The notes under the pieces: generated by a model | The model's input: the letters and a program-made list of their open reading frames with translations, nothing else | What the model was told of the DNA's origin: nothing | Databases searched by the model: none | In this document: positions 1 to 9,657 of the stretch, one piece after another | Layout: the number at the start of each line of letters is the position of its first letter | Numbering within the stretch: position 1 is the stretch's first letter | Source: Pseudomonas baetica | GTDB lineage: Bacteria; Pseudomonadota; Gammaproteobacteria; Pseudomonadales; Pseudomonadaceae | Length of the DNA stretch: 64,000 bases | Reading direction: 5' to 3' | Assembly (NCBI RefSeq): GCF_019733355.1 | Contig: NZ_JAIHLQ010000004.1 | Location: forward strand, 186,001 to 250,000 | Position numbers and translations under genes: made by a program

Positions 1-212
1 ACGCCGCCGGGCAGAACGAAGGCTCATGCAAGACCCTGGGTCTGGCAATGCTGGAAGGCTTTAGCGATGAAGAAGCACTGCTGGCATTCGGCGAACATTA
101 CCGCTCAGTGGTGGCCACGCCTGAGGGCAGTGATCACGGCAATATTCGTGCGCTGATCAAAAATGGTCTGGCCGGTGTGAAGTTCGAAAAACAGCCGCTG
201 AGCCGCCGCTGA
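1..212 (+). CDS. HopJ-family protein, C-terminal part (5' end outside window)
   Basis: Only the last 69 or so codons are visible; the frame is open from the first bases and ends at TGA 210-212. The visible residues (CKTLGLAMLEGF, LLAFGEHYRSV, PEGSDHGNIRALI) match my memory of the HopJ family, small proteins of about 110 residues named after a P. syringae type III effector. The family is widespread in chromosomes of non-pathogenic proteobacteria, so secretion should not be assumed. No function can be given. The gene converges on trxB and ends before a repeat pair and a bidirectional terminator. Confidence 0.7.
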   Translation, partial: AAGQNEGSCKTLGLAMLEGFSDEEALLAFGEHYRSVVATPEGSDHGNIRALIKNGLAGVKFEKQPLSRR

Positions 213-239
213 TCCTGCGTTGCCACCCCGGTCCCCTTA

Positions 240-327
240 TGGGAGCGGGCTTGCTCGCGAAATCGGTGTGCCAGTCACCCAAAATATCGCCTGAAACGAC
301 GCCTTCGCGAGCAAGCCCACTCCCACC
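240..327. repeat. REP inverted pair (REPIN)
   Basis: Two inverted copies of the repeat TGGGAGCGGGCTTGCTCGCG face each other across about 40 bases (right copy slightly degenerate: AAGCCCACTCCCA). It lies in the convergent gap between the hopJ-family gene and trxB. The same element recurs at eight other places in this window. Confidence 0.85.
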
Positions 328-353
328 TTTGGACTGTGGCGCCTGTGAGTAAC

Positions 354-394
354 GGGCACAAAAAAACCGGCCGAAGCCGGTTTTTTTTGTGCCC
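354..394. terminator. Bidirectional intrinsic terminator, hopJ-family gene / trxB
   Basis: Stem GGGCAC-A7-CCGGC, loop CGAA, then GCCGG-T8-GTGCCC. A and T runs flank the GC core on both sides, so it can end transcripts of both convergent genes. Confidence 0.85.
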
Positions 395-400
395 GCGATC

Positions 401-1673
<1,273 letters not shown>

Positions 1674-2426
1674 ATGCCCGCCCCTGTTCTGTCCGGCCCG
1701 CAATACCTGCGCGAAGGCCTCAAACTGGTTCTCAGCCCGGGCCTGCGCCTGTTCGTGTTGTTGCCGCTGGCAATCAACCTGGTGCTGTTCGTCGGATTGA
1801 TCTATCTGGCCGGCCATCAGTTCAGCCTATGGGTCGATACGCTGATGCCGTCACTGCCCCAGTGGCTGAGTTTCCTCAGTTACATTCTGTGGCCACTGTT
1901 CGTGGTGTTGGTGGCTTTGATGGTGTTCTTCACCTTCACCATGCTGGCCAATATCATCGCCGCGCCCTTCAACGGCTTCCTCGCGGAAAAAGTCGAAGTG
2001 GTCGTGCGCGGTAGCGATGACTTCCCGGCGTTCAGCTGGGGCGAATTGATCGCGATGATCCCGCGCACCCTCGCCCGGGAAATGCGCAAGCTCGGCTACT
2101 TCCTGCCGCGGGCCATTGGTCTGTTCATCCTCTCGTTCATCCCGGTGGTGAACATCGTCGCCGCCCCGCTGTGGTTGCTGTTCGGCGTGTGGATGATGGC
2201 TATCCAGTACATCGACTACCCGGCGGATAACCACAAACTGGGCTGGAACGAGATGCTCGCCTGGCTGCGGCAGAAACGCTGGCAGAGCATGAGTTTTGGC
2301 GGGATTGTTTATCTGGTGTTGCTGATCCCGGTGGTGAATGTCCTGATGATGCCGGCCGCTGTGGCCGGGGCGACACTGTTCTGGGTGCGTGAGCGTGGTG
2401 CCGAGAACCTTGTAACCCAACGCTGA
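1674..2426 (+). CDS. cysZ: CysZ sulfate permease
   Basis: 250 residues, matching CysZ, an inner-membrane sulfate transporter that feeds cysteine synthesis. The family opening [20 protein letters not shown] is followed by hydrophobic segments around residues 25-50, 60-95, 145-180 and 205-235, and by the loop [13 protein letters not shown]. The start ATG has CGGAG 8 bases upstream. The gene is single here; the sulfate-activation genes cysD and cysNC are 7-10 kb away, so sulfur-related regulation is plausible but not visible. Confidence 0.93.
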   Translation: MPAPVLSGPQYLREGLKLVLSPGLRLFVLLPLAINLVLFVGLIYLAGHQFSLWVDTLMPSLPQWLSFLSYILWPLFVVLVALMVFFTFTMLANIIAAPFNGFLAEKVEVVVRGSDDFPAFSWGELIAMIPRTLAREMRKLGYFLPRAIGLFILSFIPVVNIVAAPLWLLFGVWMMAIQYIDYPADNHKLGWNEMLAWLRQKRWQSMSFGGIVYLVLLIPVVNVLMMPAAVAGATLFWVRERGAENLVTQR

Positions 2427-2490
2427 CCCCGTCACAAATCCATCATCCGACCGTCACAAGCGCGACATGGCCTCAGCCGACACTGAGGTC

Positions 2491-3666
2491 ATGACGACAG
2501 CTCTACACATCACACTGATCAGCGAAACCTTCCCACCGGAAATCAACGGGGTGGCCAATACCCTTGGTCGCTTGTGCGATGGATTGCGCGCGCGCGGCCA
2601 TCAAGTTGACTTGGTGCGGCCGCGTCAGGGCGGTGATCCGCAGCGCAGTGACGACGATGCAGTGTTGTTGTGTCGTGGCTGGCCGTTGCCGGGTTATCCG
2701 GGGCTGCAATGGGGCCAGTCGTCGATGCACAAACTGCTGCGGCGCTGGAAGCACCAGCGTCCTGACGTGCTGTACATCGCCACTGAAGGCCCGCTCGGGT
2801 TGTCGGCGTTGCGTGCAGCGCGGCGCCTGGGGATCTCGGTGGTCAGCGGTTTCCACACCAATTTCCAGCAATACACCAGCCAGTACGGCCTCGGTCTGCT
2901 GACCCGGATGCTGACGCATTACCTGCGCTGGTTTCACAATCGTTCGGCGCTGACGCTGGTGCCCAGTGTCAGCCAGCGACTGGAGCTGGAGCGCCGGCAT
3001 TTCGAGCGATTGGCGTTGTTGTCCAGAGGCGTGGACAGCCAGTTGTTCCACCCAACCAAACGCATGAACGCTTTGCGTGAGCAATGGGGGCTGGGTGAGC
3101 GCGACATTGCTGTGATTCATGTAGGAAGACTCGCGCCAGAAAAAAACCTCGGTTTGCTCAAACGCTGCTTTGAAAAGCTGCGCAGCACTTATCCACAGCG
3201 CAATCTGAAGCTGATCGTGGTCGGCGACGGGCCGCAACGTATGGCCCTGGAAAAAGATCTGCCCGAGGCGATTTTCTGTGGGGCGCAGCGCGGTGAAGCG
3301 TTGGCGGCGCACTATGCGTCCGGTGATGTGTTCCTGTTTCCGAGCCTTACGGAAACCTTTGGCAATGTGGTGCTCGAAGCGCTGGCTTCAGGGCTTGGCG
3401 TGGTGGCTTACGATCAGGCAGCGGCGGCGCAGCATATTCGCCATGGCTATAACGGCGTACTGGCGATGCCGGGCGATGAAGAGGCGTTCTGTGATGCGGC
3501 GGCGTGGTTGCTGGAGGTGCATGAGACATTGCGTTGCGTGCGCCTGAATGCGCGGCAACATGCAAGTCGCCAGGGATGGGCGGCGGTGATCGAACAGTTT
3601 GAAAGCCATTTGCGTGGGGCATGTGTCGGGGAGCAGGTGGTGCCGAATGCGCAGACATTGCCTTGA
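2491..3666 (+). CDS. Glycosyltransferase family 4 (MgtA-like)
   Basis: 391 residues from ATG 2491 (an in-frame ATG at 2467 would add 8 residues; GAGG sits just before 2491, rather close). The N-terminal GT4 acceptor half begins ISETFPPEINGVANTLGRL; the C-terminal half has HVGRLAPEKNLGLL near residue 210 and the E-x7-E type donor site SLTETFGNVVLEALASGLG near residue 290. This looks like GDP-mannose-dependent alpha-mannosyltransferases acting on lipids or polysaccharide, but the sugar and acceptor cannot be read from sequence. No glycan cluster surrounds it. It converges on the flavin oxidoreductase across a repeat pair. Confidence 0.85.
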   Translation: MTTALHITLISETFPPEINGVANTLGRLCDGLRARGHQVDLVRPRQGGDPQRSDDDAVLLCRGWPLPGYPGLQWGQSSMHKLLRRWKHQRPDVLYIATEGPLGLSALRAARRLGISVVSGFHTNFQQYTSQYGLGLLTRMLTHYLRWFHNRSALTLVPSVSQRLELERRHFERLALLSRGVDSQLFHPTKRMNALREQWGLGERDIAVIHVGRLAPEKNLGLLKRCFEKLRSTYPQRNLKLIVVGDGPQRMALEKDLPEAIFCGAQRGEALAAHYASGDVFLFPSLTETFGNVVLEALASGLGVVAYDQAAAAQHIRHGYNGVLAMPGDEEAFCDAAAWLLEVHETLRCVRLNARQHASRQGWAAVIEQFESHLRGACVGEQVVPNAQTLP

Positions 3667-3687
3667 TTACCGCTGGCTTTGAGCCGT

Positions 3688-3755
3688 CTTCGCGCGCAAG
3701 CCCGCTCCCACATTGGAATGCATTTCAATTGTGGGAGCGGGCTTGCTCGCGAAGG
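3688..3755. repeat. REP inverted pair (REPIN)
   Basis: Inverted copies CGCAAGCCCGCTCCCAC and GTGGGAGCGGGCTTGCTCGC separated by about 20 bases, between two convergent genes. It may also act as a transcript 3' end. Confidence 0.85.
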
Positions 3756-3773
3756 GGCCTATGAAGGCGCCCG

Positions 3774-4877
3774 TTAAACCAGCGTCATCAACGCCTCACG
3801 GCTGAACGGCAGAATGTCCTGCTCACGTCCTTCGCGCACTTTCTGCGCCCAGTCCGGATCCACCAGCAGCGCACGGCCTACTGCCACCAGATCAAATTCC
3901 TCTTTATTCAAACGCTCCAACAGGTTCTCCAGACTGGCCGGTTGGGCGACCTTGTCGGTGTTGACCATGAACTGCAGGAATTCGCCATCGAGCCCGACGC
4001 TGCCGACAGTGATGGTCGGTTTACCCGTTAGCTTACGCGTCCAGCCTGCCAGGTTGAGCTCGGACCCGTCGAACTCCGGTTCCCAGAAACGCCGGGTCGA
4101 GCAGTGGAAAATATCCACGCCTGCCTCGGACAATGGCTTGAGAAACTCGCCCAACGCTTGCGGGGTTTGCACCAGACGTGCGGTGTAATCCTGCTGCTTC
4201 CACTGCGAGAAACGGAAGATGATCGGGAAACCTTCGCCGACCGCCGCGCGTACTGCCTGAATAAGTTCGATAGCGAAACGCGAACGGTTGGCCAGGCTGC
4301 CACCGTATTCGTCGGTGCGCTGGTTACTGCCTTCCCAAAAGAACTGGTCGACCAGATAGCCGTGGGCGCCGTGGATTTCCACGCCATCCATGCCGATGCT
4401 TTGTGCATCTTTGGCCGCCTGAGCGAAAGCGGCGATCACGTCCTGAATGTCTTGTTTGCTCATGCCGTGAACCACGACCTGACCGTCCTTGAGTTTTTCC
4501 GACGGACCGTAACCCGGCACGCTGGCGTCCGGCTCGGTGCCGATACGACGTACGCTGCCGACGTGCCACAGTTGCGGAACAATCTTGCCGCCTTCAGCGT
4601 GGACGGCGTCGACGACTTTTTTCCAGCCGGCCAACGCGGCCTCACCGTAAAAGTGCGGCACGTTCGGATAGCCGTTCGAGGCCTTGTGGCCGACGGTGGT
4701 GCCTTCGGTGATGATCAGGCCGACACCAGCGGCTGCGCGACGGCGGTAATACTCGATGACTTTAGAGTTCGGTACGCCGCCCGGAGAAAACGAACGGGTC
4801 ATTGGCGCCATGACCACGCGGGTCGGCAGTTCGAGGGCACCGAGGTGGAACGGTTTGAACAGGGCTTGAACGGGCAT
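3774..4877 (-). CDS. Old Yellow Enzyme-type alkene reductase
   Basis: 367 residues from ATG 4877 (GGAG 9 bases upstream; the frame is open further but lacks a better start). It belongs to the FMN-dependent NADH:flavin oxidoreductase family that reduces activated C=C bonds or nitro compounds (NemA/XenB-like). Seen: LGALELPTRVVMAPMTRS near the N-terminus, QLWHVGS, the family hallmark DGVEIHGAHGYLVDQFFWEG followed by NQRTDEYGGSLANRSRF, and VAVGRALLVDP near the C-terminus. The upstream bases 4885-4950 are AT-rich and contain short dyads (CATAT/ATATG and TATCG/CGATA) that could bind a repressor; no regulator gene is adjacent. The substrate is unknown. Confidence 0.9.
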   Translation of the reverse strand: MPVQALFKPFHLGALELPTRVVMAPMTRSFSPGGVPNSKVIEYYRRRAAAGVGLIITEGTTVGHKASNGYPNVPHFYGEAALAGWKKVVDAVHAEGGKIVPQLWHVGSVRRIGTEPDASVPGYGPSEKLKDGQVVVHGMSKQDIQDVIAAFAQAAKDAQSIGMDGVEIHGAHGYLVDQFFWEGSNQRTDEYGGSLANRSRFAIELIQAVRAAVGEGFPIIFRFSQWKQQDYTARLVQTPQALGEFLKPLSEAGVDIFHCSTRRFWEPEFDGSELNLAGWTRKLTGKPTITVGSVGLDGEFLQFMVNTDKVAQPASLENLLERLNKEEFDLVAVGRALLVDPDWAQKVREGREQDILPFSREALMTLV

Positions 4878-4999
4878 CACAAGGCTCCACGAAAACATTA
4901 TCGACAGGGCATAACCCATATGATGGCGATAATATGAATAGTGACGCCAGCGCGGAAGCACTATTGATCTGAATGATTAAGGGTCAAAAGGCAGGCAAA

Positions 5000-5027
5000 A
5001 AAATCGCAGCGCGATGGCTGCGATTTT
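5000..5027 (-). terminator. Intrinsic terminator of the glutathione peroxidase gene
   Basis: Perfect 11-bp stem AAAATCGCAGC/GCTGCGATTTT with a 6-base loop. Read on the minus strand it is followed by a run of T, just past the stop of the 5034-5516 gene. Confidence 0.85.
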
Positions 5028-5033
5028 CAGGTT

Positions 5034-5516
5034 TCAGCTCAGCGCTTTTTCAATCGCATGAACAATGGTCGGATCGTCTGGCGCCGTGCGTGGCGAGAAC
5101 CGGGCCAACACCCGGCCGTCCTTGCCGAGCAGGAACTTCTCGAAATTCCAGGTGATGTCACCGGGAAATTCCGCCCCCTCGCCCGCCAGCAAACGGTAGA
5201 GCTGGTGACGATCGTGACCGTTGACTTCGAGCTTGCTCGACAACGGAAATGTCACGCCATAGTTGAGGCTGCAGAATTCCTGAATTTCCTGTTCGGTGCC
5301 TGGTTCCTGACCGGCAAACTGGTTGCACGGCAGGCCCAACACACTGAAGCCTTTGCTTTTGAACTGCTGATAAAGGTTTTCCAGCGCCGCGTACTGTGGG
5401 GTCAAGCCGCATTTGGAGGCGACGTTGACCACCAGCACGACGTGGCCCTTGAAGGGCGCCAGCGGTAGCTCCTGACCATCCAGGGCTGTCAACTTAAGGT
5501 CGTGAAAAGCACTCAT
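5034..5516 (-). CDS. Glutathione peroxidase (cysteine type, BtuE-like)
   Basis: 160 residues, standard for the bacterial family that reduces hydroperoxides with glutathione or thioredoxin. The peroxidatic site is NVASKCGLTPQY near residue 35, with cysteine where animal enzymes have selenocysteine; GLPCNQFAGQEPG carries the Gln of the catalytic set and WNFEKFLLGKDG the Trp and Asn-Phe pair. No signal peptide, so cytoplasmic. It is a single gene with its own terminator. Confidence 0.93.
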   Translation of the reverse strand: MSAFHDLKLTALDGQELPLAPFKGHVVLVVNVASKCGLTPQYAALENLYQQFKSKGFSVLGLPCNQFAGQEPGTEQEIQEFCSLNYGVTFPLSSKLEVNGHDRHQLYRLLAGEGAEFPGDITWNFEKFLLGKDGRVLARFSPRTAPDDPTIVHAIEKALS

Positions 5517-5592
5517 GACGAACTCCAGGATTCCCGTGTTCTACTCGAAACGGCCACTTGGCGAAGCTACCAAGGACAGCCGCGGACTAAAA

Positions 5593-5610
5593 AGGCGCCC
5601 GCAGGCGCCT
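5593..5610 (-). terminator. Intrinsic terminator downstream of the SlyD-like gene
   Basis: 7-bp GC stem AGGCGCC/GGCGCCT with loop CGCA. On the minus strand it is followed by TTTTTAG, about 30 bases past the stop at 5641. Confidence 0.75.
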
Positions 5611-5640
5611 CTCCAGTTCTCGAAAGCTTAGCGCAGAAAA

Positions 5641-6126
5641 TCAGTGCTGATGGCCGCCTTCGCCATGGACGTGACCATGAGCGACTTCTTCCTGGCTGGC
5701 GTCACGGATAGCAACGATCTTCACTTTGAAGTTCAGGCGCTGACCGGCCAGTGGGTGGTTGCCGTCAACAGTCACATCGTCGCCGTCCAGGTCACGGATG
5801 GTCACGATCTGCATTTGGCCGTCCGGCGCCGATGCGTGGAACTGCATGCCGACTTCCAGTTCGTCAACACCTTCGAACATGCTGCGGCTCAGAGTGCTGA
5901 CCAGTTCGGCCGCGTATTCGCCGTAAGCGTCTTCCGGCTCAACGGAAACTTCCAGCTCGTCACCAACAGCTTTGCCTTCCAGGGCTTTTTCCAGGCCCGG
6001 GATGATGTTGCCTGCGCCTTGCAGGTAGACCAGCGGAGCGCCGCCGGCGGAGCTGTCGATGACCTCACCAGCGTCGTTGGTCAGGGTATAGTCGATGGAG
6101 ACAGCCTTATTGGCGGCGATCAGCAT
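5641..6126 (-). CDS. slyD: SlyD-like FKBP peptidyl-prolyl isomerase
   Basis: 161 residues from ATG 6126 (AAGG upstream; upstream codons in frame look non-coding). The FKBP half begins VSIDYTLTNDAGEVIDSS and carries GGAPLVYLQGAGNIIPGLEKAL; the insert-in-flap chaperone domain lies roughly at residues 65-120; FKVKIVAIRDAS closes the fold. The tail HGHVHGEGGHQH is His-rich, as in SlyD proteins that bind nickel or zinc. It is predicted to be a cytoplasmic folding helper and metal chaperone. Its start codon overlaps head to head with a candidate start of the next gene. Confidence 0.92.
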   Translation of the reverse strand: MLIAANKAVSIDYTLTNDAGEVIDSSAGGAPLVYLQGAGNIIPGLEKALEGKAVGDELEVSVEPEDAYGEYAAELVSTLSRSMFEGVDELEVGMQFHASAPDGQMQIVTIRDLDGDDVTVDGNHPLAGQRLNFKVKIVAIRDASQEEVAHGHVHGEGGHQH

Positions 6127-6421
6127 GGGGCGAGACCTTTTGCATAAGAATTTAGAAAGGCGAAGTTTAGCGAAGCAATCGCGCGAAAGCGAACACAACC
6201 CGGACAAACGGGATTCGACGATTACTGGCTTCCATCAGGACAAAGAGGATCACTGGGTGGCCGAGCTTTCCTGTGGCCACACTCAGCACCTGCGTCACCA
6301 GCCACCCTGGCAATCGCGGGCGTGGGTGCTGGACCCGGCGCAACGTATTGAAAAAATAGGCCAACCCTTTGCCTGCGGTTGGTGCGCACAAGGCTCGGTT
6401 AGCGATAACCTTGGCGACTGA
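6125..6421 (+). CDS. DUF3565 small zinc-ribbon-like protein
   Basis: Up to 98 residues. The conserved core TGFHQDKEDHWVAELSCGHT continues with QHLRHQPPW and ends in ACGWC, which I recall as the DUF3565 family of proteobacteria. The Cys-His and Cys-x2-Cys pairs suggest a metal site; the function is unknown. The only in-frame ATG upstream is at 6125, overlapping the slyD start codon on the other strand (bases CATG), and has no clear ribosome site; a TTG near 6140 is another choice, so the 5' end is uncertain. Confidence 0.75.
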   Translation: MGRDLLHKNLERRSLAKQSRESEHNPDKRDSTITGFHQDKEDHWVAELSCGHTQHLRHQPPWQSRAWVLDPAQRIEKIGQPFACGWCAQGSVSDNLGD

Positions 6422-6481
6422 AATTCGGCAGATCGTCAGAGATAGATGATCGCCATTGCCATGCACCCTTAGAGAATTCGC

Positions 6482-8581
6482 ATGCAAACTTTTTTTATCG
6501 CGCCCACCGATTTTGGTGTGGGTCTGACCTCCATAAGCCTCGGGCTGGTGCGCATGCTTGAGCGAGCCGGGTTGAAAGTCGGTTTCTTCAAGCCGATTGC
6601 CCAGCCGCATCCGGGCGACACCGGCCCTGAGCGCTCCACCGAACTGGTGGCCCGCACCCATGGTCTGAAACCGCCACAACCGTTGGGCCTGGCCCACGTT
6701 GAGCGGATGCTCGGCGACGGCCAGCTCGATGAGCTGCTCGAAGAAATCATCACCCTTTATCAGCAGGCAGCCGTCGGCAAGGACGTGCTGGTCGTGGAAG
6801 GCATGGTGCCGACCCGCAGCGCCAGTTACGCCGCGCGGGTGAATTTGCACCTGGCCAAAAGCCTCGATGCCGAGGTGATTCTGGTGTCGGCACCGGAAAA
6901 CGAAGTGCTCGCCGAACTCTCCGGCCGCGTCGAATTGCAGGCGCAATTATTCGGCGGCCCGAAGGACCCGAAGGTTCTCGGCGTGATCCTCAACAAGGTC
7001 AAGACCGACGAGAGCATGGAGGCCTTCGCCGCACGTCTGAAGGAGCACTCGCCATTACTGCGCAACGGCGATTTCCGCTTGCTCGGCTGCATCCCGTTCC
7101 AGCCCGAACTCAACGCACCACGCACCCGTGACGTGGCCGACCTGATGGGCGCGCAAGTGCTCAACGCCGGCGACTACGAAACCCGGCGCATGAGCAAAAT
7201 CATCATTTGCGCGCGGACCATGCGCAACACCGTCGAGCTGCTCAAGCCCGGCGTGCTGGTGGTGACGCCGGGCGACCGCGACGACATCATCCTCGCCGTC
7301 AGCCTCGCGGCGATCAACGGCGTGCCACTGGCCGGCCTGCTGCTGACCAGCGACACCCTGCCCGATCCGCGCATCATGGACTTGTGCCGTGGCGCCTTGC
7401 AGGCCGGTCTGCCGGTGTTGTCGGTGAGCAGCGGCTCCTACGACACCGCCAACCTGCTCAATGGCCTGAACAAGGAAATCCCCATCGATGACCGCGAGCG
7501 TGCGGAAATCATCACCGATTTCGTCGCCAGCCATCTCGATGCCAACTGGCTGCACCAACGCTGTGGCACGCCACGGGAAATGCGCCTGTCGCCGGCGGTG
7601 TTCCGCTATCAATTGATCCAGCGCGCCCAAGCCGCCAACAAGCGCATCGTCCTGCCCGAGGGTAGCGAGCCGTTCACCGTGCAGGCAGCGGCGATCTGCC
7701 AGGAGCGCGGCATCGCCCGTTGCGTGTTGCTGGCCAAACCCGAAGACGTCGAAGCCGTGGCCCGTGCCCAAGGCATCGTCTTGCCGCCAGGGCTGGAAAT
7801 CCTCGATCCGGACCTGATCCGCGAGCGCTATGTCGAGCCGATGGTCGCCCTGCGCAAGACCAAAAGCCTCAACGCGCCGATGGCCGAACAACAATTGGAA
7901 GACACCGTGGTGATCGGCACCATGATGCTGGCACTGGATGAAGTCGACGGGCTGGTTTCCGGTGTCATCAACACCACCGCCAATACCATCCGCCCAGCCT
8001 TGCAACTGATTAAAACCGCGCCGGGCTGCACGCTGGTGTCGTCGGTGTTCTTCATGCTGTTCCCCGAAGAAGTACTGGTCTACGGCGACTGCGTGATGAA
8101 CCCGCACCCAAGCGCCGCCGAACTGGCCGAGATTGCCCTGCAAAGCGCTGACTCTGCCGCCGCGTTCGGCATCACCCCGCGCGTGGCGATGATCAGTTAC
8201 TCCAGTGGCGAATCGGCCACAGGCGAGGAAGTCGAGAAAGTCCGCGAAGCCACCCTGCTCGCCCATGAGCAACAGCACTCGCTGCTGATCGACGGCCCAT
8301 TGCAATACGACGCTGCCGCCAACGAGAACGTGGCACGGCAACTGGCGCCCAACAGTCCGGTCGCCGGTCGCGCCACGGTGTTCGTGTTCCCTGACCTGAA
8401 CACCGGCAACACCACCCACAAAGCCGTACAGCGCAGCGCCGATTGCGTCAGCCTCGGCCCGATGCTGCAAGGCCTGCGCAAACCGGTGAACGACTTGCCA
8501 CGCGGTGCACAGGTCGACGACATCGTCTACACCATCGCCCTCACGGCGATCCAAGCCGCCAACCGACCTATGGATGTGTAA
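6482..8581 (+). CDS. pta: Phosphate acetyltransferase, long three-domain form
   Basis: 699 residues, matching the long Pta that interconverts acetyl-CoA and acetyl phosphate. The N-terminal BioD-like P-loop-fold domain starts FIAPTDFGVGLTSISLGLVR (about 1-200), a DRTGG domain follows (about 215-330), and the catalytic PTA_PTB domain covers about 375-695, with IVLPEGSEPFTVQAA and SGVINTTANTIRPALQLIKT. The start ATG has AGAG about 9 bases upstream. No acetate kinase gene is adjacent here. An acyltransferase gene starts at the base after its stop, so the two are co-transcribed. Confidence 0.96.
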   Translation: MQTFFIAPTDFGVGLTSISLGLVRMLERAGLKVGFFKPIAQPHPGDTGPERSTELVARTHGLKPPQPLGLAHVERMLGDGQLDELLEEIITLYQQAAVGKDVLVVEGMVPTRSASYAARVNLHLAKSLDAEVILVSAPENEVLAELSGRVELQAQLFGGPKDPKVLGVILNKVKTDESMEAFAARLKEHSPLLRNGDFRLLGCIPFQPELNAPRTRDVADLMGAQVLNAGDYETRRMSKIIICARTMRNTVELLKPGVLVVTPGDRDDIILAVSLAAINGVPLAGLLLTSDTLPDPRIMDLCRGALQAGLPVLSVSSGSYDTANLLNGLNKEIPIDDRERAEIITDFVASHLDANWLHQRCGTPREMRLSPAVFRYQLIQRAQAANKRIVLPEGSEPFTVQAAAICQERGIARCVLLAKPEDVEAVARAQGIVLPPGLEILDPDLIRERYVEPMVALRKTKSLNAPMAEQQLEDTVVIGTMMLALDEVDGLVSGVINTTANTIRPALQLIKTAPGCTLVSSVFFMLFPEEVLVYGDCVMNPHPSAAELAEIALQSADSAAAFGITPRVAMISYSSGESATGEEVEKVREATLLAHEQQHSLLIDGPLQYDAAANENVARQLAPNSPVAGRATVFVFPDLNTGNTTHKAVQRSADCVSLGPMLQGLRKPVNDLPRGAQVDDIVYTIALTAIQAANRPMDV

Positions 8582-9487
8582 ATGCTGGACTTTCTACCTG
8601 CACCACTGCGCGGCGTGATCGCCTCGCTGCTGTTGGCGCTCAATACCATTGTGCTGTGCTCGTTTCTGTTCTGCGTGGCGCTGGTCAAGGCCTTGCCGTT
8701 CGCCGTCGCTCAGCGCATCGCCGGCTGGCTGATGCGCCACACCCACGAAGCCTGGATCAGCAACAACAAAGGCTGGATGAACCTGGTGCGCCGCACGCGC
8801 TGGCAACTTAGCGGCCTGCAAGGTCTTGACTATCAACACTCGTACCTGATCACCAGCAACCACCAGAGCTGGGTCGATATTCTGGTGCTGCAATACGTCC
8901 TCAACCGGCGCATCCAGCCACTGAAGTTCTTCCTCAAGCAGGAGCTGATCTGGGTGCCGGTGATCGGTCTGGCCTGGTGGGCGCTGGGCTTTCCGTTCAT
9001 GAAGCGCTACTCCAAGGCTTACCTTGCCAAGCACCCGGAGAAGAAAGGCAAAGATCTGGAAACCACCCGCAAGACCTGCGCGAAATTTCGCAACAATCCG
9101 GTGGGGATTTTCAACTTCGTCGAAGGCACGCGCTTCACTGAAGGCAAGCATGCTCAACAGCAATCGCCGTTCAAATACCTGCTCAAGCCCAAGGCCGGGG
9201 GCATTGCCTTTGTACTGGACGCAATGGGTGAACAACTGGAGTCGATCGTCAACGTGACGATCCACTATCCGGCCGGACGTCCGGGTTTCTGGGACCTGCT
9301 GTGTGGGAATGTGCGGGATGTCGTGGTGCACTTTGAAGCGCTGAAGATCCCGCCGCAATTCATCGGCAAGAACTACGACCAGGACGGCGAATATCGCCTG
9401 CAGTTTCAAGGCTGGATCAATCAGCTATGGCTGGACAAGGATGCGCTGTTGGAACAGATGCACCGCGAATATCCAGACCGCCATTGA
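8582..9487 (+). CDS. PlsC-like acyltransferase (YihG type)
   Basis: 301 residues. An N-terminal hydrophobic segment (about 10-40) anchors it to the membrane. The acyltransferase block has the catalytic H-x4-D as NHQSWVD near residue 96 and the second motif FVEGTRFTEGK near residue 180. It resembles YihG and related enzymes that acylate lysophospholipid, altering membrane phospholipid composition; the exact acyl acceptor is inferred. There is no gap to pta, so translation is probably coupled. Confidence 0.88.
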   Translation: MLDFLPAPLRGVIASLLLALNTIVLCSFLFCVALVKALPFAVAQRIAGWLMRHTHEAWISNNKGWMNLVRRTRWQLSGLQGLDYQHSYLITSNHQSWVDILVLQYVLNRRIQPLKFFLKQELIWVPVIGLAWWALGFPFMKRYSKAYLAKHPEKKGKDLETTRKTCAKFRNNPVGIFNFVEGTRFTEGKHAQQQSPFKYLLKPKAGGIAFVLDAMGEQLESIVNVTIHYPAGRPGFWDLLCGNVRDVVVHFEALKIPPQFIGKNYDQDGEYRLQFQGWINQLWLDKDALLEQMHREYPDRH

Positions 9488-9491
9488 TTCC

Positions 9492-9582
9492 TGTGGGAGC
9501 GGGCTTGCTCGCGAATACGGTTTACCATTCAAAGCTGATGCTGGCTGATCCACCGCTTTCGCGAGCAAGCCCGCTCCCACAG
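9492..9582. repeat. REP inverted pair (REPIN)
   Basis: CTGTGGGAGCGGGCTTGCTC and its inverted partner GAGCAAGCCCGCTCCCACAG separated by about 50 bases, in the convergent gap before cysNC. Confidence 0.85.
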
Positions 9583-9603
9583 TTGACCGAGTTGGCCCGA
9601 AAT

Positions 9604-9641
9604 AAAAAGCCCGCCGATGATTGCTCATCGGCGGGCTTTTT
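9604..9641. terminator. Bidirectional terminator, acyltransferase gene / cysNC
   Basis: 17-bp perfect stem starting AAAAAGCCCGCCGATGA, loop TTGC, ending in five T. The A run on the other side makes it usable by cysNC as well. Confidence 0.9.
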
Positions 9642-9657
9642 GGTTTGCAGCTAACGC

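Noticed and set aside
1..212. Type III secretion locus suggested by the HopJ-family name
   Set aside because: No secretion genes, hrp box or chaperone are present; the family is common in non-pathogens.
7055..8554. 499-codon minus-strand frame inside pta
   Set aside because: Antisense shadow; Gln/His/Gly-rich composition with no family match, and pta is intact.
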